From assembly GCF_026011795.1 (NCBI RefSeq), contig NZ_BRVS01000013.1, positions 57,796 to 121,795 on the forward strand: a stretch of DNA of 64,000 nucleotides, written 5' to 3'. This stretch comes from Arthrobacter mangrovi (GTDB taxonomy: Bacteria; Actinomycetota; Actinomycetes; Actinomycetales; Micrococcaceae). A program made the position numbers and the translations under genes. The notes beneath the pieces were generated by a model. That model was not told the DNA's origin, made no database searches, and saw nothing but the letters and a program-made list of their open reading frames with translations. This document shows, piece by piece, positions 1 through 8,159 of this stretch (position 1 is the first letter of the stretch; the number at the start of each line of letters is the position of its first letter).

Positions 1-608
1 CGGTGGGGCTGGCGTTGGCGGACAAGCTCTCGGGCCGGTCCCGTGTGACCGCGTGCTTCTTCGGCGAAGGCGCCGCGGCCGAGGGCGAGTTCCACGAAAG
101 CCTGAATCTCGCGGCGCTGTGGAACCTGCCCGTCCTGTTTTGCTGCGAGAACAACCTCTACGCGATGGGGACGGCGCTCGCCCGGTCGCAGTCCCAGACG
201 GACCTTGCGCTGAAGGCGGCCAGCTACGAGATTCCGTCCTGGGCCGTGGACGGCATGGACGTCCTGGAAGTGGAAGGGGCGGCGAGGCGGGCGGCCGATG
301 GCATCCGCGGTGGCAGCGGGCCCCACTTCCTGGAACTGCGCACCTACCGCTTCCGGGCGCATTCCATGTTCGATCCGGAGCGGTACCGGGACAAGGCCGA
401 AGTCGCCCGGTGGACGGAACGGGATCCCCTGCTGCTGCTCCGGACGCTGCTCGAATCCTCGGGCCAGCTGGACGCCGCGGACTGGGAGGCCATGGAGCGC
501 GAGGTCGATGCCGAGATGGCCGAAGCGGTGAGGTTCGCCGAGGCGGGCACCCCCGAACCCGCCGACCAGTTGCTGCGGTTCGTCTACAGCACCCCGGTGC
601 AGCCATGA
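1..608 (+). CDS. 2-oxoacid dehydrogenase E1 alpha subunit (5' partial)
   Basis: This is the C-terminal 201 or so residues of a thiamine-diphosphate-dependent E1 alpha subunit; the start lies left of the window (the family is usually about 320-370 residues). The ThDP/Mg segment is visible as [10 protein letters not shown] followed about 30 residues later by ENNLYAMGT, and the typical [12 protein letters not shown] stretch follows. With the beta subunit it would decarboxylate a 2-oxoacid such as pyruvate and pass the acyl group to E2. Its stop codon overlaps the start of the next gene (ATGA), so the two are translationally coupled. The substrate cannot be decided from sequence: pyruvate, branched-chain acids or acetoin are all possible. 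Confidence 0.9.
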   Translation, partial: VGLALADKLSGRSRVTACFFGEGAAAEGEFHESLNLAALWNLPVLFCCENNLYAMGTALARSQSQTDLALKAASYEIPSWAVDGMDVLEVEGAARRAADGIRGGSGPHFLELRTYRFRAHSMFDPERYRDKAEVARWTERDPLLLLRTLLESSGQLDAADWEAMEREVDAEMAEAVRFAEAGTPEPADQLLRFVYSTPVQP

Positions 609-1585
609 AGACCACCTACCGCGAGGCGATCCGGGCTGCCCTGCGGGAGGCCCTGATCAATGACGAGCGGGTCTTCCTCATGGGCGAGGACGTGGGTGCC
701 TACGGCGGTTGCTTCGCGGTGAGCCTGGGCCTGTTCGAAGAATTCGGGCCGGAACGGATCCGCGACACCCCGTTGTCGGAATCCGCCTTCGTGGGCGCGG
801 GGATCGGTGCGGCGCTGGGCGGGATGCGTCCGATCGTGGAAATCATGACCGTGAACTTCAGCCTGCTGGCGCTCGACCAGATCGTCAACAACGCCGCCAC
901 CCTGCTGCACATGTCCGGCGGCCAGTTCAATGTGCCGATCGTGATCCGCACGACCACGGGTGCCGGCCGCCAGCTGGGAGCGCAGCACTCGCACAGTCTG
1001 GAAGGCTGGTTCGCGCACATTCCGGGCCTGCGCATCCTGGCCCCGGCCACCTTGGAAGACGCGCGCGGGATGCTCCCCACGGCGCTGCAGGACCCCGATC
1101 CGGTCCTCATCTTCGAGCACGGTTCCCTCTACAACGCCGCAGGGGAACTGGACGACGACGCCGGTGCGGTGGAGATCGGGCATGCCGCGGTACGGCGGGC
1201 CGGGACCGACGTTTCGCTCATCACCTACGGCGGAACGCTGCCGGTCACGCTGGAGGCGGCCGCCACGCTGGCGGAGGAGGACATCGACGCCGAGGTGCTG
1301 GACCTGCGGACGCTGCGTCCCCTCGATGAGGCAGCGGTGCTGGCGACCGTCGCGAAGACGCACCGCGCCGTCGTCGTTGATGAAGGCTGGCGCAGCGGCA
1401 GCCTGTCCGCTGAGGTGAGCGCACGCATCACGGAGTCGGCGTTCTACGACCTCGATGCCCCCGTCCTCAGGGTCTGCAGCGCTGAAGTGCCCGTGCCCTA
1501 TGCCAAGCAGCTGGAGCTGGAAGCCCTGCCTTCTGCCGCCCGGATCGCAATTGCCGCACGCCAGGTGGTGGGGGCGCGTGGGTGA
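605..1585 (+). CDS. 2-oxoacid dehydrogenase E1 beta subunit
   Basis: A 326-residue E1 beta subunit of full family length (usually 320-345). The N-terminus carries the family signature [10 protein letters not shown], the pyrimidine-binding domain fills the first half and a transketolase C-terminal domain ([11 protein letters not shown] near the end) the second half. I chose the ATG inside the ATGA overlap with E1 alpha although the frame stays open far upstream, because homology starts at MKTTYREAI. It forms the alpha2beta2 E1 with the preceding gene. Its end overlaps the E2 start by 8 bases. Confidence 0.93.
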   Translation: MKTTYREAIRAALREALINDERVFLMGEDVGAYGGCFAVSLGLFEEFGPERIRDTPLSESAFVGAGIGAALGGMRPIVEIMTVNFSLLALDQIVNNAATLLHMSGGQFNVPIVIRTTTGAGRQLGAQHSHSLEGWFAHIPGLRILAPATLEDARGMLPTALQDPDPVLIFEHGSLYNAAGELDDDAGAVEIGHAAVRRAGTDVSLITYGGTLPVTLEAAATLAEEDIDAEVLDLRTLRPLDEAAVLATVAKTHRAVVVDEGWRSGSLSAEVSARITESAFYDLDAPVLRVCSAEVPVPYAKQLELEALPSAARIAIAARQVVGARG

Positions 1586-3059
1586 CTTCCGGATGCCGTC
1601 CCTGGGCGCCGACATGGAGCGCGGCAAGCTCATCGAGTGGCTGGTCAAGCCTGGAGACTACGTGCACCGCGGCGACCTTGTCGCCGTCGTCGACACGGAC
1701 AAGACGGTGATGGACGTCGAAACCTTCGAAGAAGGAATCGTCGCCGAGCTCTTCACGGACATTGGGTCCACCGTCCCGGTGGGAACCGTGATGGCGCGGA
1801 TAGTCCAGACGCCGGCGGAGACTTCCGCAGCCGCGCCCGGGCAGGGTCCGCCGCGCGCCGTCCCTCCGCCGGAAGGCACGACGGAGGCTGCCCCGCGGCC
1901 CCGCAGCTGGCCGCCGCCGATCCGGAACCTTGCGCAGCGGCTGGGCGTGGACCTGGCCTCGGTTGCGGGGACCGGACCGGCCGGCGCCGTCACCCGGGCG
2001 GACGTGGAACGCGCCGCGGCCGCCGCGGGTGCGGCTGCGGGTGCGGGTGGAGCCGTGCCTGCGGAGCAGGTTCCTGCGGCTGTGCCTCCGCCGGCGAAAC
2101 CGGTGCCCGCGGTTGCTGCACAGGCGGAGCCGGTGCGCGGCAGGACGGTCAGGTCCTCGCCGCGGGCCCGGAAGATCGCCCGGGAACTCGGCATTGATCC
2201 CGCCGCCGTGCACGGCTCCGGGCCCGAGGGCGCTGTTACCGAATCGGATGTCCGGGCGGCAGCAGCCCGCGCCGGCGCGGCTGCCGGCCCGGAGCAGGCG
2301 GCACCGCCCGGTCCCGAGCAGGCGGCGCCGGCCACACCCCTTCCGCCGCCTGGCCCGCCGGCCGAGGCAGCCGAGGCTGGCGGGGCCGCCGATCGCAGAG
2401 GCAGCCTGCGCCGCGCGGTCGGCAAGCTGATGTCGCGTTCCAAGAAGGACATCCCGCACTACTACCTCAGCAGCACCGTTGACCTGCACGCGGCGCTGAC
2501 CTGGATGGAGGCGGCCAATGCCCGCGTCCCGGTGGCGTCGCGGCTGGTGCCCGCGGCGCTGCTGCTCAAGGCGACGGCCTTGGCCGCCCTGGAGGTCCCG
2601 GAGGTCAACGGCCATTATGCAGACGGCCGCCACCGGCCAAGCAGCGCGGTCCATCTGGGGGTTGCCGTGTCGCTCCGAGAAGGCGGCATCATCGCCCCGG
2701 CCATCCGCGACGCCGACAGCCTGGCCCTGGCCGACCTGATGGCGAGCCTGCGCGACGTCGTGGGCCGCGCCCGGTCCGGCAGGCTGCAGCGGGCGGAGAT
2801 GGCCGATCCGACCCTCACCGTCACGAACCTCGGCGACCTCGGCGTCGATGCCGTCTTCGGCGTCATCTATCCTCCACAGGTAGCCATGGTCGGCTTCGGC
2901 CGCATCGCGGAGCAGGCATGGGCCCACGAGGGCATGCTGGCGGCCCGGCGCTGCGTCACGGCCACGCTCTCGGCGGACCACCGCGTCAGCGACGGGCTGC
3001 GGGGCGGCCGCTTCCTGGCGAGGATTGGCGAACTGCTGCAGAAACCGGAGGAGTTGTGA
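1578..3059 (+). CDS. Dihydrolipoamide acyltransferase E2, two subunit-binding domains
   Basis: E2 core of the same complex, 493 residues from GTG 1578. Domain order: lipoyl domain (about 5-78, lipoylated Lys42 in DTDK), Pro/Ala linker, peripheral-subunit-binding domain 1 (about 112-146, [21 protein letters not shown]), a second linker, subunit-binding domain 2 (about 193-228, [15 protein letters not shown]), linker, and the acyltransferase domain (about 265-493) with the active-site DHRVSDG (His468, Asp472). One subunit-binding domain is normal for E2; two tandem copies are unusual. The catalytic domain is complete. No E3 (dihydrolipoamide dehydrogenase) gene is nearby in the window; it may lie upstream or be shared with the housekeeping complex. 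Confidence 0.92.
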   Translation: MGDFRMPSLGADMERGKLIEWLVKPGDYVHRGDLVAVVDTDKTVMDVETFEEGIVAELFTDIGSTVPVGTVMARIVQTPAETSAAAPGQGPPRAVPPPEGTTEAAPRPRSWPPPIRNLAQRLGVDLASVAGTGPAGAVTRADVERAAAAAGAAAGAGGAVPAEQVPAAVPPPAKPVPAVAAQAEPVRGRTVRSSPRARKIARELGIDPAAVHGSGPEGAVTESDVRAAAARAGAAAGPEQAAPPGPEQAAPATPLPPPGPPAEAAEAGGAADRRGSLRRAVGKLMSRSKKDIPHYYLSSTVDLHAALTWMEAANARVPVASRLVPAALLLKATALAALEVPEVNGHYADGRHRPSSAVHLGVAVSLREGGIIAPAIRDADSLALADLMASLRDVVGRARSGRLQRAEMADPTLTVTNLGDLGVDAVFGVIYPPQVAMVGFGRIAEQAWAHEGMLAARRCVTATLSADHRVSDGLRGGRFLARIGELLQKPEEL

Positions 3060-3298
3060 ACCGAACGAAAGCCGCGGAGACGGCGTGGGCGGCGCTGCAC
3101 CAGGTGGCGCCGGACCTCGAGCCGGACCTCACCGAGGGCGGCGCCCGGCTGCGCCAGGACCTGGAACTGGACTCATTGGACTTCCTCGCCCTGGTGGAGA
3201 CGCTCTCCCGCGATGCCGGAGTGGAGATTCCGGAGAGCGACTACGCGCAGGTCGCCACCGTGGACGGGCTGGTCGGCTATCTCGAGACCCACGGCTGA
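3056..3298 (+). CDS. Acyl carrier protein
   Basis: An 80-residue acyl carrier protein starting at GTG 3056 inside the stop of the E2 gene. The phosphopantetheine site is Ser40 in the LELDSLDF motif, with the flanking acidic helix II expected for the family. It is the last gene of the E1-E2 operon. Housekeeping ACPs sit beside fatty acid synthesis genes, so a dedicated ACP coupled to an oxoacid dehydrogenase suggests that the acyl group made by the complex may be handed to ACP rather than only to CoA; that role is inference. No acyl-ACP-using enzyme is seen nearby. Confidence 0.88.
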   Translation: MNRTKAAETAWAALHQVAPDLEPDLTEGGARLRQDLELDSLDFLALVETLSRDAGVEIPESDYAQVATVDGLVGYLETHG

Positions 3299-3310
3299 GG
3301 CCGCCGGCTC

Positions 3311-3646
3311 CTACTCCTCTTCGCCTTCCGCCATGGCGGGACCGCCGGACCAGGACATCCGGACGACGAAGTGCGCGTCGCCGCAGTTCCTCGCGATGAT
3401 GGCCCCCGCGTCGCCCGCCAGCTTGATCCCGAAGGTGATTTCGACCTCCTCGGGCGCCAGCTCGGCGAGGGCGTCCACCGCGGCGCTGGCGGCCGGGCGG
3501 ACCGCGGCGAGGGCCTCCTCCAGCCGGCGGCCCGCGTCCAGGATGCCCTGCTCGTTGCGCGCGGGACGGTCCACGCCGTAGCTGTCCTCGTCGACCTCCA
3601 CCAGCACCGTGCCGGAGCCGACTTCATACCTCAGCACCTCAGTCAT
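3311..3646 (-). CDS. Trypco1-like (CU044_2847 family) small protein
   Basis: A 111-residue soluble protein running toward the ACP gene with a 12-base gap. The sequence matches the pattern I know for the trypsin-co-occurring domain 1 family: an early VEVDED strand, a GVDRPAR segment, a helix around ALAAVRPAASAAVDAL, then EVEITFGIKL, GAIIARN and a final VRMSW strand. Members of this family accompany trypsin-like or other effector modules in actinobacterial and cyanobacterial conflict systems. No trypsin gene is adjacent; the nearest candidate partner is the degenerate trypsin-fold gene at 34583-35287. A function is not established. Confidence 0.68.
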   Translation of the reverse strand: MTEVLRYEVGSGTVLVEVDEDSYGVDRPARNEQGILDAGRRLEEALAAVRPAASAAVDALAELAPEEVEITFGIKLAGDAGAIIARNCGDAHFVVRMSWSGGPAMAEGEEE

Positions 3647-3855
3647 TGCCTTCTCCTTGTCCGCGCCACCGGCAGGCCCCTCCCCAGCCCGTGCTGGCTC
3701 AAGTATCCGCCGGACGGACGCGCGAGGGGATGACCCATTTGGGGGGGCCCGGCCGCACCATCGAGTCCGTCCCGACAGTGACGCCCGACTCTGCCCAAAG
3801 CGGGCCGGTGCGGGGATACTGGAGGAATTCCCATCGTCGAGGGAGCCGAGGGGTC

Positions 3856-4884
3856 ATGAAGGCCTGGTGGATCGACCATACTGCCCCGCTGACGGGCCCG
3901 GTCCGCGACGGGCCGCTGCGCTTCGGCCACCTTCCCGACCCGGTGCCTGGGGCCGGCGAACTGCTGGTGCAGGTGCGGGTGTGCGGGGTCTGCCGCACGG
4001 ACCTGCACCTGGCCGAAGGCGACCTGGCGCCGCACCGCCGGCACGCCGTGCCCGGGCATGAGGTGGTCGGCACGGTGCTGGAGGCCGGTGCGGGCTGCAC
4101 GCGGTTCCGGACCGGCGAGCGCGTTGGCATCGCGTGGCTGCGCAGCACCTGCGGCACCTGCCGGTTCTGCCGGCGGGGCGCGGAGAACCTCTGCCTGGCG
4201 CCGCGGTTCACCGGCTGGGACGACGACGGCGGGTACGCGGAGCGTGCGACCGTCCCGGAGGATTTCGCGTACCGGATTCCGGACGAGTTCACCGACGAAC
4301 AGGCCGCTCCCCTGCTCTGCGCCGGCATCATCGGCTACCGCGCCCTGCGCCGTTCTGCGCTGCGTGCGGGCGGCAGGCTGGGCATCTACGGTTTCGGCGC
4401 CTCCGCGCACCTGGCTGCACAGGTGGCAATGTACGAGGGTGCCGAGGTCTACGTGATGACCCGGTCCGGCGAAGCCCGCGAACTGGCCGCACGGCTGGGC
4501 GCAGCCTTCGTCGGCGGCGCCGAGGACGAACCGCCCGACCTGCTGGATGCCGCGATCCTCTTCGCCCCGGCGGGCAACCTGGTGCCGGCTGCGCTGCGTG
4601 CGCTGGACCGCGGCGGAACCCTGGCCGTTGCGGGCATCTACCTCAGCACCATTCCGCCGCTGGACTACGCCGCCGACCTCTTCCAGGAACGCCAGCTGCG
4701 CAGCGTGACCGCCAACACCCGGCGGGACGGCGAGGAACTGCTGGAGCTGGCCGCCCGGATTCCGCTCCGCCCGACCACGGTCAGCTATCCGCTGGAACAG
4801 GCGGGGCAGGCCCTGCGGGACCTGGCCGCAGACCGGGTCACCGGCGCAGCCGTCCTCCGGGTCTCCGCCGGCCGGGCCCCGTGA
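3856..4884 (+). CDS. Zinc-dependent alcohol dehydrogenase (MDR family)
   Basis: A 342-residue medium-chain dehydrogenase. CGVCRTDLH holds the catalytic-zinc Cys, GHEVVG the zinc His/Glu motif, and CGTCRFCRRGAENLC the four-cysteine structural-zinc loop; IYGFGASAHLAAQ is the Rossmann nucleotide site. It oxidises or reduces alcohols/aldehydes with NAD(P). ATG 3856 is chosen because GAGGGAGCCGAGGGG precedes it. The start lies 209 bases from the divergent Trypco1-like gene, and its stop overlaps the GTG start of the HAD-GH65 gene, so the two form an operon. With the oxoacid dehydrogenase genes it suggests fermentative redox balancing. Confidence 0.9.
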   Translation: MKAWWIDHTAPLTGPVRDGPLRFGHLPDPVPGAGELLVQVRVCGVCRTDLHLAEGDLAPHRRHAVPGHEVVGTVLEAGAGCTRFRTGERVGIAWLRSTCGTCRFCRRGAENLCLAPRFTGWDDDGGYAERATVPEDFAYRIPDEFTDEQAAPLLCAGIIGYRALRRSALRAGGRLGIYGFGASAHLAAQVAMYEGAEVYVMTRSGEARELAARLGAAFVGGAEDEPPDLLDAAILFAPAGNLVPAALRALDRGGTLAVAGIYLSTIPPLDYAADLFQERQLRSVTANTRRDGEELLELAARIPLRPTTVSYPLEQAGQALRDLAADRVTGAAVLRVSAGRAP

Positions 4885-7800
4885 ACACGCCGGGGCTGCC
4901 CGACGGGATGATGCTGCCCGCCGGCCGGCACGGCGGCTCGCCCACCGCCGCGGGCACCCTTTCCCCGTTCTCCGCCGTCATCCTCGACCTGGACGGCGTC
5001 GTCACGGACACCGCCAGCGTGCACCGGGCCGCGTGGAAGGAACTCTTCGAGCGGGTCTTCGCGGACGCCAGGATGCCCCCTGCCGCCCGGAGCCGGTCCT
5101 ATACCGACGACGATTACTTCCGGTACCTTGACGGCCGCACCCGGCTGGAGGGCATCGCCGCCCTGCTCGCCTCGCGGCACGCCGAGCTGCCGGAGGGCGA
5201 CCCTGCCGATCCGCCGGAAGCCTGGACCCTGAACGGCCTGGGGAATGCGAAAAACCTGCTCTTCCGCGATTGGCTGCGGCAGCACGGGGTCAAGACCTTC
5301 CCCGGAACGGTGGACTTCGTGGACCGGCTGCGGGCCGGACGTGTCCCGGTGGGCCTGGTCACCGCCAGCCGCAATGCCGTCCCGGTGCTCACCGCCGCCG
5401 GGCTCGAGGACGCGTTCGACGCCGTCGTCGACGGTTACGCCGCCGCGCAGCAGCACCTGGCCGGCAAGCCGGACCCGGCGATGTTCCTGGAGGCCGCACG
5501 CCGGCTGCACGTGCCGCCGCAGCGCATCGCGGTCCTGGAGGACTCCGCGGCGGGCATCGCCGCGGCGCGGGCCGGCGGCTTCGGCCTGGCCGTCGGGATC
5601 GACCGCACCGGCCGGCGCCGCGACCTGGAGCGGGCCGGCGCCCAGCAGGTGCTCGAGGACGTCGCCGAGTTCGACATCGGCCTGGTCCTCGCCGACCCGT
5701 GGCACCTGGTCTACGACGGCTTCGATCCCCAGCACGAGGGCCACCGGGAAGCACTCACCGCGCTGGGCAACGGCTACCTGGCCACGCGCGGCGCGGCGCC
5801 GGAACGCGCGGCCGACGGTGTCCATTACCCGGGCACGTACCTCGCCGGCGTCTACAACAGCCTGCCCTACCTCGTGGACGGCGTGTGGACCGTCGGCGAA
5901 CACATGGTCAACGCGCCCAACTGGCTGCCCTTCGACCTCCGGCTGGGCGGCACGTGGTGGTCGGACGGCGCCCTGGCGATGCTCCGCGAGCGCCGCGACC
6001 TCGACCTGAAGCGTGCCCTGCTGGTCCGCCACGTGCTGCTGCGGGACGAGGCCGGCCGGCGGCTGGACGTGAGGCAGCGGCGCATCGTGTCCCTGGCGCG
6101 GCCCCACCTGGCTCTGCTGGAGACGACGCTGACGGCCCGCGGCTGGAGCGGAATGGTGGAGCTGCGCACCGGGATCGACGGCGAGGTTGTGAACCGGAAT
6201 GTGCCGGAGGACGCCGCGCTGGGCAACCGCCACCTGCGCTGGCTGCCGGAGGAGCCGGCCGGGCCGCGGGATCCGGAGGACCTGGAGACGCTGGAGGTCG
6301 AAACCAACCACAGCCGTATCCGGATCGCGACCGCCGTGCGCACCGGATTCGGCTGGCCGGACACCGCCGGCAATCGGCCGCCGGTCCTCCCGGCGCCGGC
6401 TCCGTCCCCGGAGGAGCAGGACCGGTCCGCCGGCACCGAGGGTCCGTGGCGGCACGCCTGGACCGTGCACCTGTCCGACGGCATTTCGCTCAGTGTCTGC
6501 CGCACCGCCGCCGTGGTGACGTCCCGGGATGCCGCGATCGCCTCGCCGCTCGACGGCGCCAAGGCGGCGCTGGCGCGCACGCCGGCGGGCTTCGCCGAGC
6601 CTTTCGCCGAGCACGAGGCGGCGTGGCGGCGGCTGCTGCGGTTGTTCACCATCGACCTGCATGCCGACCCGCAGACCCAGCTGATCCTGAACCTGCATGT
6701 CTTCCACCTGCTGCAGACGCTCACCCCGCACACGGCCGGGCTGGACGCGGGGGTGCCGGCGCGCGGGCTGCACGGCGAGGGCTACCGCGGCCACATTTTC
6801 TGGGACGACCTGTTCGTCCTGCCGCTACTCACCTCGCGGCTGCCGGCGGTGAGCCGCTCGGTGCTGGACTACCGCTGGCGCCGCCTCGACGCGGCGCGGG
6901 ATGCGGCGCGCGCGGCCGGGCTGCCGGGCGCCATGTTCCCGTGGCGCAGCGGCAGCGACGGCACGGAGCAGACTCCGTCGTCGTTGTTCAACCGCTACAG
7001 CGGACGGTGGATGGCGGACAACTCCCGGCTGCAGCGCCACGGCGGCCTGGCGGTGGCGTACAACGCGTGGCAGTATTTCGAGGCCACCCAGGACCGGGAC
7101 TGGCTGCTGCTGCACGGGGCGGAGATCATCGTGGAAGTTGCGCGGCTGTTCTCCGCTATGGCCACCAGCGACGACGGCGGCCGGTACCACCTGCGCGGCG
7201 TCATGGGGCCGGACGAGTACCATGACGGCTACCCGGGGACGCCCGGCAGCGGGCTGGACGACAACGCCTACACCAACGTGATGGCCGCCTGGATCTGCAC
7301 CCGGGTAGCCCGGATCATGCGCCTGCTGCAGGGCCGCGACGGCCGCGACCTGCGGGAACGCCTCGGCATCGGCACGGCGGAGCTGGACCGCTGGCGGCAG
7401 CTGTCGCGGCGGCTCTACGTCCCCTTCCACGACGGGATCATCAGCCAGTTCGAAGGGTACGGCGACCTGCGGGAACTCGACTGGGCCGGGCTGCGGCGCC
7501 GCTACGGCAAGATCGAGCGGCTGGACCTGATCCTCGCCGCCGAAGGCGATTCGCCCAACCACTACCGGCTGTCCAAGCAGGCCGACGTGCTGATGCTCTT
7601 CTACGTCCTTGGCGAGGACCAGCTGCGCCGGCTGCTGCAGCGGCTGGGCTACCCGGTCACGCAGGCCCAGCTGGACCGCACCGTCGACTTCTACCTGGCC
7701 CGGACCGTGCACGGTTCCACGCTGAGCCGGGTGGCGCATGCCTCGGTGCTGGCCGCATCCGATCCGGAGCGGGCCTGGTCGACCTTCCGCGAGGCACTGG

Positions 7801-8159
7801 ATGCGGACCTGGACGACACGCAGGGCGGCACCACCCGCACCGGCATCCACCTTGGCGCGATGGCCGGCTCCGTCGACGTCATCCAGCGCAGCTTCGCAGG
7901 GCTGCGGCTGGCCGGCGACGAACTGGTGTTCGCCCCGCGGCTGCCGGCCGAACTGGAGCAGGTGTCCTTCCGGCTGCGCTACCGGGACAACCTCCTGGAC
8001 ATCGCGCTCGACCACGCGGTGCTGCAGGTCTCCGCCGCCCGGGGCTCCGCGCCGCCGGTGCGGGTCCGCGTCGGCGCCAGGACGGCCGTCCTGGCGCCCG
8101 GCGCTACCGTGGCCCTGCCGCTGCCTGCCGCCCGGCCGCCGCGGACCGGCGGTGCCTGA
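4881..8159 (+). CDS. Beta-phosphoglucomutase / GH65 glycoside phosphorylase fusion
   Basis: A 1092-residue bifunctional enzyme. Residues about 30-265 are a HAD-type beta-phosphoglucomutase (nucleophile and acid Asp36/Asp38 in LDLDGVV). Residues about 275-1080 are a family GH65 maltose/trehalose/kojibiose phosphorylase: general acid Glu779 in GPDEYHD and the phosphate-loop region SKQADVLMLFY. GH65 enzymes cleave alpha-glucobioses with phosphate to give beta-glucose 1-phosphate, which beta-phosphoglucomutase turns into glucose 6-phosphate, so the fusion channels a disaccharide into glycolysis without using ATP for the first glucose. Mycobacterial OtsB1 (Rv2006, a DosR-regulon gene) has a comparable HAD-GH65 layout. 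GTG 4881 overlaps the previous stop. The last 56 bases overlap the convergent ATPase gene. Confidence 0.92.
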   Translation: MNTPGLPDGMMLPAGRHGGSPTAAGTLSPFSAVILDLDGVVTDTASVHRAAWKELFERVFADARMPPAARSRSYTDDDYFRYLDGRTRLEGIAALLASRHAELPEGDPADPPEAWTLNGLGNAKNLLFRDWLRQHGVKTFPGTVDFVDRLRAGRVPVGLVTASRNAVPVLTAAGLEDAFDAVVDGYAAAQQHLAGKPDPAMFLEAARRLHVPPQRIAVLEDSAAGIAAARAGGFGLAVGIDRTGRRRDLERAGAQQVLEDVAEFDIGLVLADPWHLVYDGFDPQHEGHREALTALGNGYLATRGAAPERAADGVHYPGTYLAGVYNSLPYLVDGVWTVGEHMVNAPNWLPFDLRLGGTWWSDGALAMLRERRDLDLKRALLVRHVLLRDEAGRRLDVRQRRIVSLARPHLALLETTLTARGWSGMVELRTGIDGEVVNRNVPEDAALGNRHLRWLPEEPAGPRDPEDLETLEVETNHSRIRIATAVRTGFGWPDTAGNRPPVLPAPAPSPEEQDRSAGTEGPWRHAWTVHLSDGISLSVCRTAAVVTSRDAAIASPLDGAKAALARTPAGFAEPFAEHEAAWRRLLRLFTIDLHADPQTQLILNLHVFHLLQTLTPHTAGLDAGVPARGLHGEGYRGHIFWDDLFVLPLLTSRLPAVSRSVLDYRWRRLDAARDAARAAGLPGAMFPWRSGSDGTEQTPSSLFNRYSGRWMADNSRLQRHGGLAVAYNAWQYFEATQDRDWLLLHGAEIIVEVARLFSAMATSDDGGRYHLRGVMGPDEYHDGYPGTPGSGLDDNAYTNVMAAWICTRVARIMRLLQGRDGRDLRERLGIGTAELDRWRQLSRRLYVPFHDGIISQFEGYGDLRELDWAGLRRRYGKIERLDLILAAEGDSPNHYRLSKQADVLMLFYVLGEDQLRRLLQRLGYPVTQAQLDRTVDFYLARTVHGSTLSRVAHASVLAASDPERAWSTFREALDADLDDTQGGTTRTGIHLGAMAGSVDVIQRSFAGLRLAGDELVFAPRLPAELEQVSFRLRYRDNLLDIALDHAVLQVSAARGSAPPVRVRVGARTAVLAPGATVALPLPAARPPRTGGA

